This document shows, piece by piece, positions 43,929-52,643 of a stretch of DNA of 64,000 bases. The notes under the pieces were generated by a model. That model did not search any database. It was not told where the DNA came from and saw nothing but the letters and a program-made list of their open reading frames with translations. The stretch is from Aminipila luticellarii. Its GTDB lineage: Bacteria > Bacillota > Clostridia > Peptostreptococcales > Anaerovoracaceae. How positions within the stretch are numbered: position 1 is the first letter of the stretch; every line of letters starts with the position of its first letter. The stretch lies in the NCBI RefSeq assembly GCF_004103735.1, contig NZ_CP035281.1, positions 2,480,001 to 2,544,000 of the forward strand, given 5' to 3'. Both the position numbers and the translations under genes were made by a program.

Positions 43929-44387
43929 CTACATCTTTTCTATGATTCTTTTAACTGTTCCGGTCAGCCTGTAATGCACCTTAAAAAAAGACCCTACTAC
44001 CAGCAGTCCCACGGAAATGCTTCCGGCCATCAACAGGGTCTGTGTTCCCGTGGTAGCTGCTTTTTCAAGCTGTCCGTTTATGAGATATAAGGTCGTATAA
44101 TACATACCTGCTCCGGGAACCAGAGGAATGATTCCCGGAATAGTAAATACCGTAGCTGTTTCTTTATAAACCCTTGAAAATATCCCGGCCAGCAGACCGA
44201 CCATGCAGGCTGCCAGGAAACATCCCAGCAGCGGTCCTCCGTATTCATTGCGGCAATAAGCAAAAACGACCCACCCGATTCCACCGACCAAAGCAGATAT
44301 AAAAATATTCTTCTTGGGGACATGGAATAAGATGGCAAATCCCACCGTCGATACGATGCCAAAGATCAGCTGTAAAAAATATATCAT
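43929..44387 (-). CDS. Threonine/serine exporter, small subunit (ThrE C-terminal part)
   Basis: 152 residues, about five membrane segments, of the ThrE_2 (DUF3815) family. The reading frame is longer upstream but the ATG at 44387 (MIYFLQLIFGIVSTVG) overlaps the stop of the large subunit by four bases (ATGA), the usual arrangement. Conserved IPGIIPLVPGAGMYYT is present. Works with the adjacent 261-residue subunit to export threonine or serine. Confidence 0.85.
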   Translation of the reverse strand: MIYFLQLIFGIVSTVGFAILFHVPKKNIFISALVGGIGWVVFAYCRNEYGGPLLGCFLAACMVGLLAGIFSRVYKETATVFTIPGIIPLVPGAGMYYTTLYLINGQLEKAATTGTQTLLMAGSISVGLLVVGSFFKVHYRLTGTVKRIIEKM

Positions 44388-45169
44388 AAAATATTCCCTC
44401 CGAACAGCACCCACAATCTCATAACTACTCCGGCACCTGTGGCCAATGAAATAGCTATAAAAAATGCTTCCGCAGTTCTTGCCAGTCCCGATAGCATATC
44501 GCTTGCGAGAAAATCCCGGATTGCATTGGTAATGGCCACCCCCGGAACAAAGAGCATGAGAGCCCCAATTGTAATCGGCCCCGAGCTGTCTCCTAAGCCC
44601 GCTGCGGTGCAGAGAAGAGCCAAAAAAGCGGCAAAAGCGGTACAGCAAAACCCTTTTATGAAGTAATTGGTTTCAAACTGTTCAAATCCCACCGACAACA
44701 AATAGCTGGCAGCTCCTATTGCGAACGCACAGACAAAATCCTGTAGAGTCCCCTGGAACATCAGGCAAAAAAATGCACAAGCCAAAGCGGCTCCTAAAGC
44801 TCTTATCCAAAGATTGTACGGCTTGCTTTTAGCGATTTCTTTCAGTCTTTTCATCCCGTCCTCAATGGATAAGTCCGTATTGACAAAGTCTCTTGAAAAT
44901 TGATTGATCTGCGATATTTTACCTAAATCCGTTCCCGTTCCATTTATCCTTTTGAGAAAAGTAAACATCTCACTGTTTTCTCCGCCTTCATCTAACGACA
45001 AAAAAATCCCCGTAGGCGTCACAAAGACTTCCACATATGGAATCCCGCACGCTTTACATATCCTAGATATCGTATCTTCTACCCGGTATATTTCCGCTCC
45101 GCTTTTCATCATAATCTCGCCGGCTCTTAAAGCCATTATGATAATCTTCTTCTGAACCTGCTTCATCAT
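44384..45169 (-). CDS. Threonine/serine exporter, large subunit (ThrE N-terminal part)
   Basis: 261 residues of the ThrE/DUF1212 family: a soluble N-terminal part with ALRAGEIMMKSGAEIYRVEDTI, then five or so membrane helices with the conserved LMLFVPGVAITNAIRDFLASD. In many Firmicutes the exporter is split into this and the small subunit directly downstream. GGAGG lies 10 bases before the first ATG; M2 is next to it. Confidence 0.87.
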   Translation of the reverse strand: MMKQVQKKIIIMALRAGEIMMKSGAEIYRVEDTISRICKACGIPYVEVFVTPTGIFLSLDEGGENSEMFTFLKRINGTGTDLGKISQINQFSRDFVNTDLSIEDGMKRLKEIAKSKPYNLWIRALGAALACAFFCLMFQGTLQDFVCAFAIGAASYLLSVGFEQFETNYFIKGFCCTAFAAFLALLCTAAGLGDSSGPITIGALMLFVPGVAITNAIRDFLASDMLSGLARTAEAFFIAISLATGAGVVMRLWVLFGGNIL

Positions 45170-45201
45170 TTTATAAAGGCCTCCAGTGGAAAATTAGTAT
45201 G

Positions 45202-45304
45202 GAATGGAATCATTATACCATGCAAGCTGCGTCGACGCATGATTCAATGATTCCTTCTTTACGGCGAAGCCGTATTTTTTTAATGAATGGAATCATTATA
45301 CCAT
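45202..45304. repeat. Two perfect 20-base direct repeats
   Basis: Copies at 45202-45221 and 45285-45304, 63 bases apart. The 63 bases between them hold a GCGTCGACGC palindrome and a terminator hairpin. They lie just upstream of the exporter genes. Confidence 0.8.
45260..45281 (+). terminator. Terminator without an upstream gene
   Basis: Stem TACGGC/GCCGTA, loop GAA, then seven Ts on the plus strand. No plus-strand gene precedes it. Confidence 0.7.
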
Positions 45305-45356
45305 AATTTTATGAGTATTTTTTACTTAAACTTAAAATTTAATATATCAAAATACA

Positions 45357-45385
45357 TTGACTTTTTGTCTGTATTGCTTTATTAT
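45357..45385 (+). promoter_or_regulatory. Promoter of the 51-residue small protein gene
   Basis: TTGACT, 17-base spacer, TATTAT, about 65 bases before the ATG. Confidence 0.75.
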
Positions 45386-45449
45386 GATAATGTATTAATA
45401 AATTATCGCAATGCATCAGTGCGCATACTGTAGTCAGGAGGAGAAACCC

Positions 45450-45605
45450 ATGACACCCACGATTGAGAAGAAACCTATTAAGGAAGTGAAATCGAAAGAT
45501 TTAACCAAAGAAGAATGGAGCTCCTACATTTTATATGTCATCAATGGCTGCATCCAAACAAGCATTGAAAATCAAAAACCGACTTTTATCGGTTCTTATC
45601 ATTAG
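45450..45605 (+). CDS. Small hypothetical protein, 51 residues
   Basis: ATG behind AGGAGGAG with a six-base gap; an earlier in-frame ATG at 45411 lacks a site. The peptide is charged in its first half (MTPTIEKKPIKEVKSKD, then LTKEEW), with a modestly hydrophobic YILYVINGCIQTSI after it. It is not recognised. Good promoter, ribosome site and terminator (45638-45671) make it a convincing single-gene transcript. Confidence 0.72.
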   Translation: MTPTIEKKPIKEVKSKDLTKEEWSSYILYVINGCIQTSIENQKPTFIGSYH

Positions 45606-45637
45606 CACGTATCTATTATATAGTTTACCCATTTCTT

Positions 45638-45680
45638 AAAGTCCAGTTTGCTTTCGGTCAACTGGACTTTTACATTTTTT
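45638..45680 (+). terminator. Terminator of the small protein gene
   Basis: Eleven-base perfect stem AAAGTCCAGTT/AACTGGACTTT (45638-45648 with 45660-45670), then a long T run. Confidence 0.88.
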
Positions 45681-45722
45681 TTTGATATACTACCTCCATA
45701 CTATTAAAGGAGAAATATACAG

Positions 45723-46430
45723 ATGAGACTGAACAAATATATTGCACAGGCCGGTATTACCAGCAGACGCAAGGCGGACGAGCTTACCGCCCACGGAAAT
45801 GTCAAAATAAACGGATTAGTGGTCAAAGAACTTGGGTATGATGTGAAAGACGGAGATGTAGTTGAGATCAACGGCCGCAGAATAGATCAAGTAGAGCAAA
45901 AACCTGTCTATATCATGCTGAATAAGCCGCTGGGCTATATCACCTCTTCCAGCGATGAAAAGGGACGTCTTACCGTTCAGGCTCTGGTCTCCGATATAGA
46001 TGCCCGGCTTTTTGCGGTGGGCCGCCTTGATTATAATACCTCCGGCATGCTGCTCATGACCAATGACGGAGATCTGGCTTACAAGCTCACGCATCCGAAA
46101 CATCATATCTACAAGACTTACCGCGCAAGAGTCTCCGGTGTACTTTCTCCGGAGAAAATAGCCAAACTCAGAAACGGTGTCAATATCGGAGGTTTTGTTA
46201 CCTCAAAAGCCAATGTCAGAGTAATCAAACAGGCTGAACGTTCAGCCATCGTTGAAATTCAGATTTACGAGGGAAAAAACCGTCAGGTTCGAAAAATGTT
46301 CGCGGCGGTGGGCAACAAGGTGCAGGAGCTTGAAAGAGTTGCTATCGGCGAACTATATTTAGGGCGTTTGATGGTAGGACATTATCGTAAGCTTACACCA
46401 AAAGAAATTGAATACTTAAAAAATTGCTAG
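45723..46430 (+). CDS. rluB: Pseudouridine synthase, RsuA/RluB family
   Basis: 235 residues: S4 RNA-binding domain (about 1-60, MRLNKYIAQAGITSRRKADELT) and the RsuA/RluB catalytic domain with the aspartate motif GRLDYNTSG and the PLGYITSS loop. It isomerises a uridine in ribosomal RNA; RluB (23S) and RsuA (16S) are hard to tell apart by eye. ATG follows AGGAG. Bidirectional terminator follows at 46441-46483. Confidence 0.9.
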   Translation: MRLNKYIAQAGITSRRKADELTAHGNVKINGLVVKELGYDVKDGDVVEINGRRIDQVEQKPVYIMLNKPLGYITSSSDEKGRLTVQALVSDIDARLFAVGRLDYNTSGMLLMTNDGDLAYKLTHPKHHIYKTYRARVSGVLSPEKIAKLRNGVNIGGFVTSKANVRVIKQAERSAIVEIQIYEGKNRQVRKMFAAVGNKVQELERVAIGELYLGRLMVGHYRKLTPKEIEYLKNC

Positions 46431-46440
46431 ATATGAAAAA

Positions 46441-46483
46441 GTCCCTTTATTAGAATTAGAAAAATAAGTCTAATAAAAGGGAC
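46441..46483. terminator. Bidirectional terminator between rluB and motB
   Basis: Stem of 14-15 bases (46441-46454 with 46469-46483) flanked by A and T runs; serves two convergent genes. Confidence 0.85.
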
Positions 46484-46492
46484 CTTTTGTTT

Positions 46493-47176
46493 TTATTGCT
46501 TTGTAATATAAATCTCTACCCGCCTGTTCTTGGCTCTTCCTTCCTCCGTATTATTGTTGGCCGCCGGGGCGTAGTGAGAATAGCCTTCAATAGAAAATTT
46601 ATCCGGAGTCATTCCATTTTCGGTTAAATATTGAACCACCGTAAGCGCTCTGTTCGAGGATAATTCCCAAGAAAACTGTTCATCCGTTCCGGGTACAAAA
46701 GCCGTATGCCCTTTGATTACAATATGGGATACCTGAGAGTAATATTCCTGTATCAAATCCTTCAACTCCAGTAGAACCTCGCTGTTTCCGTTGATCAGCT
46801 GATCGCTGTCAGGGATAAACAATAAGGTATCCTTCAAATCAATCTTCACATAGGATTCCGTTCCGGTCACTTCCACCTGACCGTCTAAATTATTTTTCTT
46901 AATATAATCTTTAACCTCTTGAGCCAGCTTTTCCATATCCTGATCCTCCGATTTTGAACCCTTATCCTTTTGCTCAAATAGTTCGGAAGCCCTGGGATTG
47001 TTCAGGGCATGACCCATATTCTCTGCTACTGCTCTAAACTTGGCTTCATTAATCGTACTCATAGAATACATGATGATAAAAAGTGCCAGCAGCAAGGTAA
47101 TCATATCAGAATATGTCAGCAGCCATCTGTCCCTGTTATCTTTTTCTTCCTCTTCATATATCGATCTCTTCTTCAT
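46493..47176 (-). CDS. motB: Flagellar stator protein MotB
   Basis: 227 residues: one N-terminal membrane helix with the ion-carrying aspartate D24 in LLTYSDMITLLLALFIIMYS, a linker, and an OmpA-like peptidoglycan-binding domain ending in NRRVEIYI. With MotA it forms the stator ring that powers the flagellum with H+ or Na+. It lies 32 bases after motA on the same strand. No other flagellar gene is in the window. Confidence 0.93.
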   Translation of the reverse strand: MKKRSIYEEEEKDNRDRWLLTYSDMITLLLALFIIMYSMSTINEAKFRAVAENMGHALNNPRASELFEQKDKGSKSEDQDMEKLAQEVKDYIKKNNLDGQVEVTGTESYVKIDLKDTLLFIPDSDQLINGNSEVLLELKDLIQEYYSQVSHIVIKGHTAFVPGTDEQFSWELSSNRALTVVQYLTENGMTPDKFSIEGYSHYAPAANNNTEEGRAKNRRVEIYITKQ

Positions 47177-47208
47177 AATGCACTTCCATCTAATTTCATG
47201 CTCTGCCG

Positions 47209-48012
47209 CTAATTTTCTATATTATCAATGTATTTGGAGCTGCCGTCTGGGAAAGCGTTATAATAAAGGGATAATTCATTTTTGACACTTCTGCTGAAAG
47301 CCCCGTTGGCAATCATACAAACGCCGTCCATAATCATTTCCTTTAAAATCCGCTGGCGTTTTAAATAAACCTTGATCTTATTTGCCATGGGAAAATAAAT
47401 CAGGTTCGCAAAGGATACGCCATACAGGGTAGCCACAAAAGCGACAGCAATAGAAGATGTTAATTCTTCCGGACTGCTGAAATTTGACAACACTTGTATC
47501 AGGCCTAAAACTGTTCCGATGATTCCAAGGGTCGGTGAAAAGCCCCCTGCCGACTCAAAAACATTGATCTCTACCTGTTTTTGCATCACATAAGCCCGAA
47601 TATCCGCATCTAAGATATATCGAATCTCATCCACCGTTTTTCGTTCCAATATCAGAATCAATCCCTCTTTGAACAGCAAATACTGTTCCCCACTGAGGGC
47701 AGGATCTGTCAGACAATTTTCAATCGTATTGATTCCATCCCGCCTGCTTGCATCCGATAAATCCGCAATGGTCTGTATGATTTCATCCGGATCTCCGCTG
47801 GCTTTTGGATTAAAGGTCTTTCTTAAGGTCTTAAAGGCCTGTGCAATATCCTGAAATGAAAAGGATGCCACCACAGCTCCGATCGTTCCCCCCAGTACGA
47901 TAATAAGAGGGCTTAAAAGCATAAGGGAAAGCAGCTTGCCTCCTTCCAGCATAAAACCCATCAGCAGCGAAGCAAGGGCAAAAACCACACCAATAATTAA
48001 AGAAACATCCAT
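47209..48012 (-). CDS. motA: Flagellar stator protein MotA
   Basis: About 267 residues with four membrane helices: N-terminal pair (MDVSLIIGVVFALASLL), a cytoplasmic loop, and a C-terminal pair with SAGGFSPTLGIIGTVLGLIQVL and SIAVAFVATLYGVSFANL, the MotA/PomA signature. ATG at 48012 chosen for its AAGGAG seven bases upstream; a longer start at 48090 is in frame but adds an unusual soluble leader. Confidence 0.93.
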   Translation of the reverse strand: MDVSLIIGVVFALASLLMGFMLEGGKLLSLMLLSPLIIVLGGTIGAVVASFSFQDIAQAFKTLRKTFNPKASGDPDEIIQTIADLSDASRRDGINTIENCLTDPALSGEQYLLFKEGLILILERKTVDEIRYILDADIRAYVMQKQVEINVFESAGGFSPTLGIIGTVLGLIQVLSNFSSPEELTSSIAVAFVATLYGVSFANLIYFPMANKIKVYLKRQRILKEMIMDGVCMIANGAFSRSVKNELSLYYNAFPDGSSKYIDNIEN

Positions 48013-48128
48013 ATGTAAACTCCTTGTGAAAATAATGCCAAGGCACAAGTCCTCTGCTAAATATTCTATTGGATTATCGAAAAAAGTCAAGTCCTTTAAA
48101 AATAAGCAATACTATTTCCCATAATGTC

Positions 48129-48157
48129 AAAAGCTGCCGGAAAATCCGGCAGCTTTT
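48129..48157. terminator. Terminator behind the RND pump operon
   Basis: Twelve-base perfect stem (48129-48140 with 48146-48157) with a five-base loop and short T runs. Confidence 0.75.
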
Positions 48158-48182
48158 CATTCATTCTGCAAAATACTAAGAA

Positions 48183-51100
48183 TTAAATATCCATATCCTG
48201 CTCTCGAAGGATATCCTGTTTACGCGCTTTCTTTCTGTCAATCATGGTATAAAATACCGGAAGCATGATCAAGGATAAAATAGTGGACGAAATAACGCCT
48301 CCAATGTTTACCAGTGCCAGCCCCTGCATCATCTCTCCCGGACGAGCCAACGGAATCATGGCTAATACAGCCGTTAAAGCTGTCATAACAATAGGTCTCA
48401 TACGGGTCACACCCGCCTCAATAAGAGCCTTGTCCCGCGGCATTTCCTCCCGGTATTGCCGTGCCGTATCTACGTACAAAATACCGTGGTTTACGACATT
48501 ACCTACCAGCATCAGGAATCCCAGCAGGGAAACCATGCTGATATTCACATTAAGCACATACAGAAGCAGGAATGATCCAATTAATGCCAGAGGAATGGCC
48601 GTCATAATCATCAAGGAGAATCTTGGTGATTCGAATTGAGCCGCCATTACTACGAACAGAAGGAATACAGCGGTCAAAATCGCTTTTCCCAAGGATGCAA
48701 ATTCTTTACCCATCATTTCATCGGTTGAGTTAACGCCTAAAGCCACACTTCCTTTCGCATATTTTCCGGCCACGTCCTTATCCAGAACTGCTTTTGTGTC
48801 CTTATCCGCTTTGTCCGTATAGTCCGCATCGATCGTTACTTTATATTGCTTATCTTCTCTCGTGATGGTGCTCGGACTGTCCTCATAGTGAATATTTGCT
48901 ACGTCAGATAACGCCACAGAGCCGCCCGCTGCATTGGCAAGGACAATTCCCTGTACCTTATCCAGCGTATCATATTCTCCGTCTGCAAATTCAACCTTTA
49001 TATCTGTATCTTCCCCATTGACTTTCATAGTAGTAGCTTTTACTCCGCTCAGCATATTATTTACGGTCTGTCCGATCATAACCGGTGCCAGTCCTTCTGC
49101 TTTAGCCTTTACGGAATCTACCGATATTTTTACCACCGGAGCGGCATTTTCCAGATCCGAATGAACCTTCGTCACCTCCGGTCTGGCCTTCAGTGCTGTA
49201 ACGATCTTGTCAGAAGCCTGCTTCAAGTCCTCATATTGGGTACTTTTTAAGATGACTTCATATCCGTCAGAATTGGTATCAGACATAGACGAAGCCGACC
49301 CCACCTTCATGGAAATATTGCAATTCTTAATGGTATCCATAGAAGGTTTCCACGACTTCATTACGACTGATGAATCCTTTACCTTATCCTGCAGATATGC
49401 GGTCAAGGTCGCTCCTGAACCGCCTGATAAAGCAGAAAGTCCGCTTCCGCCGTAAGTGACCATATAAGATTCCACATTTTTATCTGCCACTACCACCTTT
49501 TCTACCTGTTTTAAGGTCTGGTCTACTTTTTCTATGCTCATTCCCGGCCTTGTTTCGACGCTTACTACAACGGTGCCGTTATCATCCTCCGGTACCAGTT
49601 CCATTCCAAGCTGTGAAGCAATCAAAACTGAGATCACCAGTAAAAGTACAGCAGCAATCACTGCTGTTTTTTTCTTAGGCAGGAAAGTTCTCATAAATTT
49701 TCTGTATGCAATCTGCATAACTCTGATACTTCTCTGAGCCGGTGCATTCTCTTTTTCCTGCGGTCTGTAGATATAGTAACAAAGAGGTACGATGGTAACC
49801 GCCGAAATAAATGAAGCGGACATACAGAACACAATCGTAAAGCCCAATGGTTTAAACATCTGCCCAGTCAGACCGGATAAAAAGGCTAACGGTAAAAATA
49901 CCACACAAATGGTTGCTGTGGAAGCAAAGACTGCTAAAAATACCGTTTTAGTTCCTTCAATCGCTGCTGTTTTGTAACTTCTGGTTAGTATACTTCCTTT
50001 ATTGGCTGCCTCAATATATCCCGAATCATATTCATCGTCCGGAACAGCATTAATGGATCGGAAGCAGCTCTCCAAAACTACGATAGAGTTGTCTACCATC
50101 AATCCTACACCAAGAACCAGAGCACCCATCGTAACAACGTTTAAGGAAAAGCCCATCAGGTTCATCAAAATCAACGCTGCAAATATGGATATCGGTATAG
50201 AGGTTCCTACGATCAGCGAAGCCTTTAGATCTCCAAAGAACAAATAAATAACCGCCATGGAAATAATAACTGCCAATATCAAGGTCTCAAACACCGAGTT
50301 TAAGGATTTCATGATGTCATCCTTTGTATCGTTTACTACAACCATATTCAGGTTACTATCCGCCTTTTCAAGCTTATCCACTACTTTCATCACTTCGTTG
50401 GAAACTTCTACCGCACTGCTGCTCTGCTGTTTTTTAATCCCTATGGAAACCGTATCCTTTCCATTGTATCTACTGATACTGTCCTGATCCTCTAGGGCTT
50501 CGTATACGGTCGCCACATCCTGAAGCTGTACCACACTTCCGTTTGATACGTTGATTGGGATTCCCCTCAAGCTTTCCACATCATCATAATCCGCCCCGGT
50601 AGAAACGGAATATTCCATATTTCCTGTCTTGGTGCTTCCTGCCGGATACGAAAAGTCACCGCTGGCAATCGCCTGCGAAATACTGCTCATGGTCAGGCCA
50701 TATTGTTTTAATTTTTCCGAATTCAGCTCCACTTTTACATAGGAAGCCCGGCCTCCTGAAATATCTACACTGGCTACTGAGCTGATTTTCTCAAATTCTG
50801 GTGCAATTTTTCTGTCAATATAGTCATACAGGTTCGTTTGCGCCTTATTGCTGACGGACAGGGTTACCACCGGCATATCATTGATATTGATTTCCATGAT
50901 ATTTGGCGTATCTACATCATCCGGCAAATCCCCTGCTATCCCGTCTATTTTCTTTTTCAAGTCGATATATGCCTCATCCATATTCGTGCCATACTCATAC
51001 TGAATGATTACAATCGAGACATTCTCTTGGGACATGGAGGATACTCCGTCCAGGCCGCTCAAGGTATCGACTGCGTCCTCTATAGGCTGTGTCACCAATT

Positions 51101-51281
51101 CGTTTATGTCATCCGGACTGGCTCCCCCATAAACCGTACTTACCAGCATGATAGGCAGATTCATTTCAGGAGTTCTTTCCAAGGTACTGCTGGCTACAGA
51201 GGACAATCCGAAGACAACCAGACAAAGAACGCATAAAACGGCTGTAACAGGCCTTTTTAATACGAATTTAGTTAACCCCAT
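48183..51281 (-). CDS. RND-family efflux pump (AcrB/HAE1 type)
   Basis: 1032 residues, full length, with the 12-helix RND plan: helix 1 after MGLTKFVLKRPV, and helix 4 with the proton-relay aspartate in VGLMVDNSIVVLE. Two large extracellular loops follow helices 1 and 7. Substrate unknown; drugs, lipids or metabolites are possible. The start overlaps the adaptor gene by 14 bases, so the two are co-translated. In a clostridium it would work with the adaptor in the cytoplasmic membrane and perhaps the TolC-like protein encoded nearby. Confidence 0.93.
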   Translation of the reverse strand: MGLTKFVLKRPVTAVLCVLCLVVFGLSSVASSTLERTPEMNLPIMLVSTVYGGASPDDINELVTQPIEDAVDTLSGLDGVSSMSQENVSIVIIQYEYGTNMDEAYIDLKKKIDGIAGDLPDDVDTPNIMEININDMPVVTLSVSNKAQTNLYDYIDRKIAPEFEKISSVASVDISGGRASYVKVELNSEKLKQYGLTMSSISQAIASGDFSYPAGSTKTGNMEYSVSTGADYDDVESLRGIPINVSNGSVVQLQDVATVYEALEDQDSISRYNGKDTVSIGIKKQQSSSAVEVSNEVMKVVDKLEKADSNLNMVVVNDTKDDIMKSLNSVFETLILAVIISMAVIYLFFGDLKASLIVGTSIPISIFAALILMNLMGFSLNVVTMGALVLGVGLMVDNSIVVLESCFRSINAVPDDEYDSGYIEAANKGSILTRSYKTAAIEGTKTVFLAVFASTATICVVFLPLAFLSGLTGQMFKPLGFTIVFCMSASFISAVTIVPLCYYIYRPQEKENAPAQRSIRVMQIAYRKFMRTFLPKKKTAVIAAVLLLVISVLIASQLGMELVPEDDNGTVVVSVETRPGMSIEKVDQTLKQVEKVVVADKNVESYMVTYGGSGLSALSGGSGATLTAYLQDKVKDSSVVMKSWKPSMDTIKNCNISMKVGSASSMSDTNSDGYEVILKSTQYEDLKQASDKIVTALKARPEVTKVHSDLENAAPVVKISVDSVKAKAEGLAPVMIGQTVNNMLSGVKATTMKVNGEDTDIKVEFADGEYDTLDKVQGIVLANAAGGSVALSDVANIHYEDSPSTITREDKQYKVTIDADYTDKADKDTKAVLDKDVAGKYAKGSVALGVNSTDEMMGKEFASLGKAILTAVFLLFVVMAAQFESPRFSLMIMTAIPLALIGSFLLLYVLNVNISMVSLLGFLMLVGNVVNHGILYVDTARQYREEMPRDKALIEAGVTRMRPIVMTALTAVLAMIPLARPGEMMQGLALVNIGGVISSTILSLIMLPVFYTMIDRKKARKQDILREQDMDI

Positions 51282-52335
51282 TTACTGCTGCCCCCTCATA
51301 AAGCTCTGAACTCCACGTTGCTATTACTTTGTCGGAACTGCTCAGACCTGAAATTACTTCTATATTTTTATCATCGGATATTCCCACTTCAATAAACACC
51401 TTGTGAGCTTTTCCTTTTTCATATGTATATACCAGTGCCTTCCCATCCTCATAATAGACAGCGTCTGCCGGTATAGTCATAACATTTTGAACCTTGTCGG
51501 TAATGACATTTACGGTTGCTGACGTTCCTGTGGCTAATGCTGCATTAGAACCAATCAATGCCTTCACCTTAAACAATCCGGAGGTCTGATCTACCATCGT
51601 GCTGATTTCACTGATAGTTCCTTCATACTTGGTGCCGCCTTTTTCTACGGTCAGTTTGTCTCCTACCTTCATGTTTCTTGTGATTCGTTCTGTGGCATCA
51701 AAAGAAACCACCTTGTCCGTTCCGCCGGAAATCACACAAAGCTTCGTCTGCGGACCTACATTGTCATACACATCAATATCGCAGGATTCCACCAGTCCGC
51801 TGATCGATGCGGTCACCGTACTATAACCGGACTGATTGCTGTAATCATTGGCCGCCGATTCATATGCCAGCTGTGCCTTCGCTAATGCGTTTTGTGCGGC
51901 TTCATAGTTTTGGGTAGAAATGTCTCCGCTTGCATATAATGCTTCTGCCCTGTCCATGGCAGTTCTTGCGTCAGACAGAGTCACCTGAGCAGATTGCACG
52001 CCGATACTGGCCGTATTCAACATTTTATTATCAATCGTACAGATCACCTGACCCGCCGAAACTCTTTGTCCGGCTTTCACCCGGACACTGGTTACCTCTC
52101 CTGATATTTTAGGATAAATCTCTTCAAAATTGGAGGGTTCCACCGTTCCTATCAGAGAGCTCTTTAGCTCAATATTTCCCGTTGCAGGATTAGCAAGCTC
52201 CACTGTAGGGGGTGCAGCTTCTGCGTAATCCGATTGTCTGGCCGCCAGTATTTTTGGAATTGCTACTGCGGCGATTACAAGGATTATTACGGCAATGATA
52301 ATAATCTTCATCTTGCCTTTTAGTATGCCTTTCAT
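51268..52335 (-). CDS. RND periplasmic adaptor (membrane fusion protein)
   Basis: 355 residues: N-terminal membrane anchor (MKIIIIAVIILVIAAVAIP), a biotinyl-lipoyl-like half (GEVTSVRVKAGQRVSAGQVIC), a coiled-coil hairpin (about 105-165) and beta-barrel/membrane-proximal domains. HlyD/MFP family. ATG follows GGGAGA. First gene of the pump operon. In its 308-base promoter region shared with the kinase gene lies a GTTTATC-N10-GATAAAC dyad. Confidence 0.92.
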   Translation of the reverse strand: MKGILKGKMKIIIIAVIILVIAAVAIPKILAARQSDYAEAAPPTVELANPATGNIELKSSLIGTVEPSNFEEIYPKISGEVTSVRVKAGQRVSAGQVICTIDNKMLNTASIGVQSAQVTLSDARTAMDRAEALYASGDISTQNYEAAQNALAKAQLAYESAANDYSNQSGYSTVTASISGLVESCDIDVYDNVGPQTKLCVISGGTDKVVSFDATERITRNMKVGDKLTVEKGGTKYEGTISEISTMVDQTSGLFKVKALIGSNAALATGTSATVNVITDKVQNVMTIPADAVYYEDGKALVYTYEKGKAHKVFIEVGISDDKNIEVISGLSSSDKVIATWSSELYEGAAVNGVN

Positions 52336-52405
52336 ATATTCTCCCTTCCTTTGACTCTCTATAGCTTTTGTTCAGTAAAAATGGCTTCTTACAACTAACA
52401 TAAAA

Positions 52406-52429
52406 GTTTATCACATTTTACAGATAAAC
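52406..52429. promoter_or_regulatory. Dyad GTTTATC-N10-GATAAAC, candidate operator
   Basis: Perfect seven-base inverted repeat in the adaptor/kinase intergenic region. The same heptamers occur between tolC-like and response-regulator genes. The rest of 52336-52643 is AT-rich without further clear signals. Confidence 0.6.
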
Positions 52430-52643
52430 ACTAACAAAAAAAATTAGTTCAGATAATGCCACAAATACAACAATAAGATATAATTAGAAACTCAATGTAA
52501 ACAAATTGGTAAATTTTAAAAATTAAATTCAAAATATTATTTTTGTTTATATTCATGTAACCAAACTGTGCTAAAATGGCATTAAATACAAAATTTTCAG
52601 CAGATTTAGCTGCCGAAAAATTTTTCTTGAGGAGGTACAGATC

